Of a stretch of DNA of 13,092 bases, positions 1 to 5,608 are shown in pieces. Position 1 is the stretch's first letter. Each line of letters opens with the position of its first letter. A program made the translations under genes and the position numbers. Under the pieces are notes generated by a model. The model did not search any database and had not been told where the DNA came from. It saw only the letters and a list, made by a program, of their open reading frames with translations. The stretch comes from an archaeon (GTDB lineage Archaea > Thermoproteota > Nitrososphaeria > Nitrososphaerales > UBA183). Where the stretch lies: assembly GCA_021807225.1 (NCBI GenBank), contig JAKAPI010000015.1, forward strand, positions 1 to 13,092, given 5' to 3'.

Positions 1-122
1 CCCAGGGCCCCTATATCTGGGCTCTAATCATCGGGTGTTAAATCCCCCGGGCTCTCTAATAGCCCAGAGTCCGGATGACACTGAAGTTCCGCAAGCCGCC
101 AACTGAAGAGTCCGTGCAGAGG
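1..122. repeat. Terminal direct repeat, left copy
   Basis: These 122 bases are identical, base for base, to the last 122 bases of the window. The repeat covers the region upstream of the recombinase fragment and its first 16 codons. Both copies end exactly at the window borders, which is what an unclipped circular assembly gives (unit length 12,970 bp). A contig that starts and stops in the same dispersed repeat would look the same. Confidence 0.95.
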
Positions 123-227
123 CTGCTCGGTTCGGCCAGGCTTTCCGACGCGACCAAGAAGGGGTACCTGGGGAGGGTCCAGCAGTACCTCCGTGAGGCG
201 CAGATGACCCCGGACGAGTTCGTCGGG
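75..227 (+). pseudogene. Tyrosine recombinase N-terminal fragment
   Basis: An ATG start is followed by about 51 residues resembling the SAM-like, core-binding N-terminal domain of archaeal tyrosine recombinases: a Leu/Lys/Arg-rich helix (LSDATKKGYLGRVQQYLRE) and then MTPDEFVG. The catalytic domain with its Arg...His-x-x-Arg...Tyr set is absent. From about residue 52 the frame is only the antisense of a transposase on the other strand, so the gene is broken there. A TTAAAT box lies at 38-43, 32 bp upstream of the ATG. The fragment would have catalysed site-specific integration or excision of the element; as it stands it cannot. Assignment rests on helix pattern and size only, so it is moderate. 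Confidence 0.5.
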
Positions 228-713
228 GCGGCCCCACTCGAACGATTTGTACCTCTTCCGCATCATCCTCTCTGCCTCCACGAGGCGGTTTCTCGCCAGG
301 ACGATGTAGCACGTCGTGTCTGTGACCTTAATGTCCCTGGACTCGACCCTCAGGCTCTCGTTGACAATCGTCGCGAGCTGTTCCGGGCCGAACCCCGTGG
401 CGTTCCTTAACTCGACCACTCGCATCTCGACGTCTGGAGGGGTCTTGTTCCTTGGCGTGGTATGAGGGCGCTTGGACCTGAACCTGAGGCCTGGGATCCC
501 CTCTTCTCTGAACCTCTTCACCAGGCGCTGGAGCTGCCTCCTGGACCTGTGTATCATCTCCGCAGCCCTCCCCCTCGTGACTCCGAACGGGGAGAGGGTC
601 CGCGCCACCGCGTGGTAGCGCTTCTTCACGTACTCTGGCTCTGCCCTTAATAGAGAGACGTGGCTCTCATCAAGGTACACCTTCCCTTGCACGATGGTCG
701 TTGTGTGACTCAC
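216..713 (-). pseudogene. Truncated IS481-like transposase (HTH half)
   Basis: The protein starts with ATG at 713 and runs about 166 recognisable residues. Residues about 30-90 form a helix-turn-helix region (GVTRGRAAEMIHRSRRQLQRL) followed by the basic linker EEGIPGLRFRSKRPHTTPRN; a second winged-helix segment (GFGPEQLATIVNE ... DTTCYIVLARNRL) and KSFEWGRPDEL follow. In IS481-type transposases this last motif directly precedes the first catalytic Asp (typically ...GRPDELWQxD), and here the similarity stops at exactly that point. The whole DDE domain is missing and the frame runs on into the antisense of the recombinase fragment to position 24. The element is inactive. Assignment to IS481 rather than another HTH-plus-DDE family is moderately sure. 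Confidence 0.65.
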
Positions 714-782
714 TTCGATTGTCGCGCGAGGGGGGTGTCATATCTCCCTTAGTCCTCCACCGCACTTCCTGCATTCATGAAC
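714..782. other. Upstream flank of truncated transposase
   Basis: Short non-coding stretch between the transposase start and the MITE. It should contain the outer end of the IS481-like element, but its partner end is deleted so I cannot define an inverted repeat. The last ten bases (773-782, ATTCATGAAC) are the left target duplication of the MITE. Confidence 0.4.
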
Positions 783-949
783 GGCTTTGCGACAAAAATT
801 CGCGCTTCTGCATCATAACAGACAGCGAATCTTTCGATAAAGCTATCGAAATTCAGTTGCGTGCCCGTGAGCTGTGCCAACCGAGATGTTTTTGGGAATT
901 AACAAGGAAGTGTGTGGTCGGGCGAAAAATCTGATTTTTGTCGCAAAGC
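783..949. mobile_element. MITE (167 bp, non-coding)
   Basis: The element is bounded by a perfect 16-bp inverted repeat: GCTTTGCGACAAAAAT at 784-799 and its reverse complement at 934-949. Outside this lies a perfect 10-bp direct repeat, ATTCATGAAC, at 773-782 and 950-959, which has the look of a target-site duplication (one base, G783, is unassigned). There is no credible protein inside. A perfect 8-bp hairpin with a four-base loop lies near the middle (832-839 with 844-851). Size, terminal repeats, duplication and lack of a transposase fit a miniature inverted-repeat element mobilised in trans. No IS in this window has matching ends. Confidence 0.75.
832..851. other. Perfect hairpin inside the MITE
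   Basis: TTTCGATA (832-839) pairs perfectly with TATCGAAA (844-851) across the loop AAGC. Short flanking bases GAA/TTC extend the pairing imperfectly. It could be a subterminal transposase site or an RNA structure; nothing further can be said from sequence. Confidence 0.6.
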
Positions 950-965
950 ATTCATGAACCGAATC

Positions 966-973
966 TTATTATA
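966..973 (+). promoter_or_regulatory. TATA-like box for the dehydratase gene
   Basis: TTATTATA is centred near 970, about 26 bp upstream of an ATG at 994, the spacing expected for an archaeal TATA box and a leaderless start. It begins 16 bp after the end of the MITE, so the MITE and its duplication sit directly against the core promoter. Confidence 0.5.
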
Positions 974-1004
974 GCAGCGGCGGAGGGTAATCTATGACGC
1001 CTCC

Positions 1005-2249
1005 TTGAGTAAGGAGAAACTGAAAACTTTTGACACTTACACAGTCTCAGTCCCGATAGAAGCTCCGATTCGCCATGGCGTAGGAGTCCACCCCGGTTGG
1101 TTCACCATGACGCTCGTCAGGATAGAGACCACGGGCGGATATGTGGGCTGGGGGGAGACAGGCGGCGGTGGCTTCAGCGTGAAGAGCATGCTACTGTCTC
1201 TGGGGTCGAGGATGGTAGGCGAGGACCTCTTCAACATACAGAAGATCCAGTGGAAATACGCCTCACCCATCACGGCCACCTACTATAACCAACTCATGCC
1301 CCAGCTCTGGTTCCCGATCGAGACTGCGTTGCTGGACGCCCAAGGTCAGGCACTCGGGCTCCCGGTGCACTCCCTCCTTGGAGGCAAGGTCCAGGATAGC
1401 ATCCGTGTTTCCGCCTATTACTTCCCCAGACAAGTCGGAGAGAACGGCAGGGGAGGGGAGACGAAGCCGGAGGAGACGCTCAGACTCCTCGCCGCCTGGA
1501 AGAAGAAGTACGGCTTCGACGTATTCAAGCTCAAGGGGGGCGTCTTCCTGCCGAGGCACGACGTGGACACGCTAAAGCTGCTCAACGAAGAACTTCCGGA
1601 CGCTCTGTTCAGAATCGACCCCAACGGGGTGTGGAGCCTACCCGAGGCCACCAGGGTCGCTGCAGACCTCTGGAACGCTCACGTGAGGGTGGAGTACCTG
1701 GAGGACCCAGTCTGGGCGCTGGGGGACATGGCTAGGCTGAGAGACTTCGTTAGGTGGCCACTGGCCACGAACACCTCCGTGACCAAGTTCGACGACATAG
1801 TGGGCGCTCACGCGCTCAGAGCCGTGGATGTCGTACTTGGCGATCCACACTGGTGGTGGGGAATGAGGGGTTATCAGCAACTTGGGAGGGTCTGCCAGAG
1901 CTTGGGCCTAACCATCGGTATGCACAGTCCTGGCGAGCTCGGTGTCGGCTTGACGGCTATGGTCCACGCTGCGGCGGTAACTCCGCAGCTTGGCGCCGCC
2001 ATCGATACACACTACATGCACCTGCTTGACGATGTGGTGGCGGGCGGGGTCAAGATTGAGGGAGGCGCCATACGGGTACCTGATGGGCCCGGCCTTGGAA
2101 TCAGGGTCAGCGAGCAGAAGCTCGAGAAATACCAGAAGCTCTACGAGGAGAAGAAAGACTACGCCTACTCAACGGACCCCGAGCGCCCTGACTGGTTTCC
2201 AACGATACCACAGCACAGCTACGCTAAGTGTGACTGCCATGTCAGTTGA
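1005..2249 (+). CDS. Glucarate-dehydratase-like enolase superfamily enzyme
   Basis: This 414-residue protein belongs to the enolase superfamily and is closest in motif order to D-glucarate dehydratase (GudD), which removes water from an aldaric acid to give a 2-keto-3-deoxy acid. Counting from the TTG start, the visible active-site set is the KxK pair K175/K177, metal ligands D205 (IDPNG), E233 (YLEDP) and N256 (LATN), D280 (GDPHW) and H307 (GMHS) as the His/Asp pair, and H336 (DTHY). The capping domain is residues about 1-135 and the barrel 136-365, a normal length. The acceptable in-frame start is TTG 1005, but a better-looking ATG at 994 with GGAGG at 982-986 lies one frame away and stops after four codons; a missing T would fuse them. 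Substrate could also be another sugar acid such as gluconate or galactarate. Confidence 0.88.
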   Translation: MSKEKLKTFDTYTVSVPIEAPIRHGVGVHPGWFTMTLVRIETTGGYVGWGETGGGGFSVKSMLLSLGSRMVGEDLFNIQKIQWKYASPITATYYNQLMPQLWFPIETALLDAQGQALGLPVHSLLGGKVQDSIRVSAYYFPRQVGENGRGGETKPEETLRLLAAWKKKYGFDVFKLKGGVFLPRHDVDTLKLLNEELPDALFRIDPNGVWSLPEATRVAADLWNAHVRVEYLEDPVWALGDMARLRDFVRWPLATNTSVTKFDDIVGAHALRAVDVVLGDPHWWWGMRGYQQLGRVCQSLGLTIGMHSPGELGVGLTAMVHAAAVTPQLGAAIDTHYMHLLDDVVAGGVKIEGGAIRVPDGPGLGIRVSEQKLEKYQKLYEEKKDYAYSTDPERPDWFPTIPQHSYAKCDCHVS

Positions 2250-2551
2250 AGCGACGCACCGATGAACCTCATCTTTGGCTACCTAACTGCAACCGAAGAA
2301 ATCGTCCCGCCTTCGTTCTCCATCCTAGAGAACATCGCGGGATTTTCTCTGTAGCTTTCCGGAGGGCCTGCAAGAAAGATTGTACAGGCTGCAATTTTTC
2401 ACCCGTGTATTCCTGTCTGGGAACATAGTGTAACATCTGTAACCAGTCCGTTCCCTTCCGCATTTCTCCAGGTCGAGAGAGGAGAAGTTGGCGTGCCGCT
2501 GCCATCCGAACCCCGGAAGCGCACCAGGACGAGGGCAGGAGGTAGAGACCA
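2250..2551. other. Intergenic region after dehydratase
   Basis: About 300 bp without a convincing gene. A T5 run at 2395-2399 could end transcription of the dehydratase. A short frame from GTG 2493 to TGA 2576 (27 codons) has AGGAG at 2480-2484, but its composition is not informative. AGGAGG at 2537-2542 belongs to the next gene. Confidence 0.5.
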
Positions 2552-2994
2552 ATGCACGCGGTTCAAAGGTTTCTGACGAGTGGGCTTGGGGGAGACCCCA
2601 AGGGGAACATAAGAGCGCTGGAAGCATTGAGGGGTTTCAGAATGGCGCCTCAGGAGGCAGACGCATGGCTGTGCGTCTTGGAAGAGACTTCCAGGGAGAG
2701 CGAGGCGAGTTGCTGAACGAAATCAAAACCCTGGCTGAAAGACGGACCGACGCCCCGCCACCAAAGGATGCTGGCACGGGGACGACCAAGGCACCGAAGA
2801 GCAGCATTAACAGATTCGGCGCAGCCAACGAAACAGTGCTGAGGACAATCCAGCAGGAGCTGGTGACGAAGAGGATGGAGGCGCTGGCAGAGAAGCTAGG
2901 TCTTTTCTCCCTGGAATCGCACATCGATGTCCGCATGAGAGCCAGCGGTGGGCGCTTCGGCCTGCTCCAGTTCATCGTGAACATCGGGTACTGA
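2552..2994 (+). pseudogene. Unrecognised gene, apparently frameshifted
   Basis: ATG 2552 has AGGAGG nine bases upstream and opens 54 codons (MHAVQRFLTSGLGGDPKGN..., then helical ALEALRGFRMAPQEADAWL) ending at TGA 2714-2716. A second frame from ATG 2665, with its own AGGAGG at 2652-2657, runs 109 residues to TGA 2992-2994. The two overlap by 52 bp and join smoothly if one G is missing at about 2705 (reading ...TSRESEGELLNEIKTLAERR...). The joined product of about 147 residues has a charged helical first half, a Pro/Gly/Thr linker and a second helical segment (ETVLRTIQQELVTKRMEALAEKLGL) ending in a hydrophobic tail. I do not recognise the family. Two overlapping genes are possible instead, each having a good ribosome-binding site. 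Probably native content of a mobile element. Confidence 0.5.
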
Positions 2995-3003
2995 GCCAGG
3001 GAG

Positions 3004-3252
3004 ATGACTGCTGTCGAATACCGGCGGCCCGAGCGGAATCTCAGCGCGGCGCAGACTATAGAGGGGGGCTACTTCGGGAGCAACGCGAACACTGCGGCCG
3101 ACATACTGACGAGCATGGAACCCCTCAAGCCGACCGAGGTCGTTACATGGACCAACGGAAGGCTGGCCTTCCTCGACGTGGTCATGGAGGGGATCGGGGC
3201 CAAATCCCATCGGGCCCGGGTGTGGGACATAAGTCTCCCTCCCCGTTCTTAG
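3004..3252 (+). pseudogene. Unrecognised small gene split by an insertion (5' part)
   Basis: ATG 3004 lies in the same frame as the preceding gene, ten bases after its stop. The frame runs to TAG 3250-3252, but from 3219 it is insertion-sequence DNA. Removing the element and one 11-bp duplication joins position 3218 to 5369 in frame and gives an 87-residue protein (...AFLDVVMEGIGAKSHRAR + YIFVPEPLIKFGLLP) ending at TAA 5415-5417. This continuity is strong evidence that the gene was real. The product looks like a compact soluble protein with two helices and a hydrophobic C-terminal strand; I do not recognise a family. As it stands the gene encodes a hybrid with eleven foreign residues. Confidence 0.6.
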
Positions 3253-3329
3253 TCGCGTTCTTCGAATAAGGGCTACGATATCATGATGTCCTTTCAGTAT
3301 GGTGCGGGCCTTCCCACAAAGGCGGTTAA

Positions 3330-4224
3330 GAGCCTATCCCAAGAATACACCTGATGGCCTAGGCAGTCTGACGTCAGCGACGATAGGGTGGTCTCTCAGC
3401 GGCTCTGCAATGAAGAAGAAGCTGCCTACGATCAGACGGATTCCCGATGACCTCTGGGCAGAGATGGCGCCTCTGCTCGGAGAGGAGAAGAAGCCAGGCA
3501 CCAGGGGGAGGCCTCCCGTCCCGTTCAGGAATGCCATGGACGGCGTACTCCACGTCCTCGGGACAGGGTGCCAGTGGAAGTCCCTGCCCAAGGAGTATGG
3601 TTCTGTGTCGACGGTCCATCGCAGATTCCAGCGGTGGGTGAAGGAGGGCGTCTTCAAAGAGCTCTGGGCGAAGCTCCTCGGGAGGTATGACGAGCTGCGT
3701 AGCACCGAGTGGAAGTGGCAGTCGCTCGACTCCAGCTCCGTCAAGGCTCCCCTCGGGGGAAAAAGACTGGTCCCAACCCCACCGACAGGGGCAAGCTCGG
3801 CTCGAAGAGGCACATCCTCACCGACAGGAGGGGGACGCCTCTCTCCGCTGTGATCACTGGGGCCAACACGCACGACATGAAGGCGGCGTTCGAGACATTG
3901 GACGGCGTCGTCGTCGAGAGGCCTGCCCCCAGTCGCTGCCATCCCCAGCACCTCTGCCTGGACAAGGGGTACGACTACCCAGAGATGGAGGCGGGCGTGA
4001 TTGAGAGAGGGTACGTGCCGCACATGCGGCACAGGAGGGAGAGATGGAGAACCCTGTGAGGCGCTACAAGCCGAAGAGGCGGGTCGTGGAGAGGAGCGCG
4101 TCGTGGCTCAACCTGTTCAGGAGGCTCCTCATCAGGTGGGAGAAGAAGGCAGAGAACTATCTCGCACTAGTCCGGCTGGCCTGCTCCCTAACCGTCTACA
4201 GGAGGATAATTTTGTGATAGGCTC
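3330..4224 (+). mobile_element. Nested IS5-family-like insertion (895 bp)
   Basis: The left end GAGCCTATCCCAA (3330-3342) and right end, read inward from 4224, GAGCCTATCACAA are inverted repeats with one mismatch. Both are flanked by TAA (3327-3329 and 4225-4227), a 3-bp duplication of the TNA type known for the IS1031 group of IS5. It lies in the 5' untranslated part of the larger element's transposase, so it is the younger insertion. Confidence 0.85.
3410..4217 (+). pseudogene. IS5-like transposase in three reading frames
   Basis: From ATG 3410 the protein begins MKKKLPTIRRIPDDLWAEM and shows the IS5/IS1031-type N-terminal domain (TGCQWKSLPKEYGSVSTVHRRF). The first catalytic Asp is in SLDSSSVKAP; then the frame must shift -1 to reach the next conserved block (TGPNPTDRGKLGSKRH...VITGANTHD) and the second Asp in DKGYDYPE. 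The shift falls at GGGGGAAAAAG (3755-3765), where G GGA AAA has the form of a -1 slippery heptamer; such two-frame arrangements are known in this group. A second -1 shift near 4036-4039 is needed to reach the C-terminal block with the third acidic residue (IRWEKKAENYLAL) and TGA 4215-4217. Two shifts make it probably inactive unless the second is a sequencing error. Confidence 0.8.
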
Positions 4225-4263
4225 TAAGTCACGTTTCTTCTTCCTCTCTCGACCCGTCGGTTG

Positions 4264-5342
4264 ATGGTCGTCAGGGACGAGGACATCCAGAAGAAGCTCA
4301 GGGAGATAGACGAGCAAATCCGAAAAGAGTACGTCGAGAGCCACCCCAAGGAGGAGAGAGACTGGAGGACCTACGAGCAGCAGTTCTCCAGGAGGATAAA
4401 GGAGGCGATGAAGGCCCTCGACTCCCTCGTCCACGAGGCGGTGTCCACGATCAGGTCTCCCAGCCCAGGTTCGGGAGGCCCGATCCGCTCACCCTCGAGC
4501 AGAAGGTCAAGCTCCTCCTGATCAAGCAGCTTGTGGGTGAGTCCAACAGGATGTACGCCGGCATGCTGGACACCTACTCCATGCTCTCGGGCATCGACGT
4601 CTCCTACAAGACCGTAGAACGTTTGTACTTCGACGAGGAGGTGACGATGGCCCTCCACAACCTGCACGTCCTCATCCTGAAGAAGAAAGGGGTCGGCGAG
4701 AAGGAGGAGGGGAGCGACGCCTCCGGGGATGGGACCGGGTACTCCCTCACCATCACGAAGCATTACGAGAGCGTCACCAGGGAGCTGAAGGACATGGCCA
4801 AGGAAGAGCAGGGGGAGCGGCAGGATGAGGAGGGAGGCGAATCGTCGTTGCCACAGCAGCCGCCCAAAGAGGAGACGAAGAAGCGTGCCTTCGCATACTC
4901 CTTCAGGTTGATGGACCTCCCCACCAGGATGCACCTCGCCTACGGCTCGAGCCTGAAATCGGAGAAGGAGGCCTTCGACCGCGCCATGAAGATGCTCTCC
5001 AGGATCGGCGGCGTGACGCTCGACTCGGTCAGGCTGGGCAGGTACTGCAGCACGCCGGCGTACCTGGACCTCTTCGGACGCGAGACCAAGGTCTACGTCA
5101 TACCCAGGAGCAACGCCACCCTGAATGGTTCCTGGAGGCGGAAGGAGGTCATGATAGACTTCGTGAAGAACACGACGGAGTACTTGGAGCAGTACTACCG
5201 GCGGGAGAACTCGGAGTCAGGGTTCGCAGCCGACAAGAAGATGCTCGGGTGGTCGATAGCCCAGAGGAGGGAGGACAGGATTGACTGCACCAACTTCTGC
5301 ACGGGGCTGTGGCACAACCTGTTCAACTTCTCGACCCTCTGA
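4264..5342 (+). pseudogene. DDE transposase of the 11-bp-duplication IS, one frameshift
   Basis: ATG 4264 opens a charged N-terminal helix region (REIDEQIRKEYVESHPKEER). The frame then jumps -1 at about 4452 (one C seemingly missing) to continue as QVSQPRFGRPDPLTLEQKVK and on through MYAGMLDTYSMLSGIDVSYK to TGA 5340-5342. Likely catalytic residues are Asp in GDGTGYSL, Asp in TLDSVRLGRY and Glu in the ENSESGFAADKKMLGW segment, followed by a C-terminal WHNLFNF motif typical of archaeal DDE transposases. Between the first two acids is a strongly charged Glu/Lys insertion (about residues 160-200). I cannot assign a named family with certainty; an IS4-related or ISNCY archaeal group is likely. The nested IS lies 37 bp upstream of its start. 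Confidence 0.72.
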
Positions 5343-5368
5343 CTTCTGTCCCACACCCATCGGGCCCG

Positions 5369-5417
5369 CTACATTTTTGTGCCGGAACCCCTCATTAAAT
5401 TCGGCCTCCTTCCATAA
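5369..5417 (+). pseudogene. 3' part of the split small gene
   Basis: Encodes RYIFVPEPLIKFGLLP and a TAA stop (the R codon is shared with the duplicated CATCGGGCCCG at 5358-5368). It completes the reading frame that begins at 3004. Its last codons overlap the TATA-like box of the recombinase fragment, whose ATG follows the stop by four bases, so the two genes were tightly packed before the insertion. Confidence 0.65.
5395..5400 (+). promoter_or_regulatory. TATA-like box of recombinase fragment
   Basis: TTAAAT is centred 25 bp upstream of the ATG at 5422, which fits a leaderless archaeal transcript beginning at that ATG. Confidence 0.4.
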
Positions 5418-5421
5418 GGGC

Positions 5422-5535
5422 ATGGAAGGGGCGGTCGAAGAAAGAACAAAGTACAGTCGGCTGCTCGCCGACAGCGAGCTGAGGAGGTGGTACGACAACG
5501 TCGACGAAGTTACTGCCGAAGACGACGCTTTGTGA
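5422..5535 (+). pseudogene. Second tyrosine recombinase N-terminal fragment
   Basis: A 37-residue frame (MEGAVEERTKYSRLLADSE...) contains LLADSELRRWYDNVDE, which resembles the conserved opening of archaeal phage-type integrases (a short helix ending in RRWYDN followed by a Gly/Ser-Thr-Ala segment). It stops at TGA 5533-5535 just after VTAEDDAL, before the SAM-like bundle would be complete, and nothing downstream on this strand supplies a catalytic domain. The frame starts four bases after the stop of the split small gene. It differs in sequence from the recombinase fragment at 75-227, so two different integrases once existed here. A stand-alone 37-residue protein is less likely. Confidence 0.5.
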
Positions 5536-5608
5536 GTTGTCCCAATCGTACCTGAGAGTCCGAGCGGAGAAATCCCGAACGCTCCTTGGCCTTTCACAAA
5601 AGGAAATT
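5536..5608. other. Spacer downstream of hydrolase gene
   Basis: Short gap between the recombinase fragment and the convergent hydrolase gene. CCTTTCACAAAAGG (5590-5603) can form a 5-bp stem just after the hydrolase stop codon; whether it has any role in termination is unclear. Confidence 0.3.

Larger units (their letters stand above)
3219..5357 (+). mobile_element. Insertion sequence with 11-bp target duplications
   Basis: The ends are imperfect inverted repeats: GGTGTGGGACATAAGTC at 3219-3235 and, read inward on the other strand, GGTGTGGGACAGAAGTC from 5357 (16 of 17 match). They are flanked by a perfect 11-bp direct repeat, CATCGGGCCCG, at 3208-3218 and 5358-5368. Without the nested element the unit is about 1.24 kb and holds one transposase. 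Duplications of 10-13 bp are known among IS4-type elements; I cannot name the element. It interrupted the small gene beginning at 3004. Confidence 0.88.

Noticed and set aside
28..312. Frames extending the recombinase (to 410) and transposase (to 24) past their junction
   Set aside because: Beyond 213-227 each is only the antisense of the other gene; family similarity stops there.
701..934. Plus-strand 77-codon frame
   Set aside because: It covers the MITE including its inverted repeat, has no ribosome-binding site and no protein-like composition.
2488..2664. Upstream extension of the 2665 frame to TTG 2488
   Set aside because: The sequence is Gly/Arg/Ser-rich without helical pattern, and better start sites with AGGAGG exist at 2552 and 2665.
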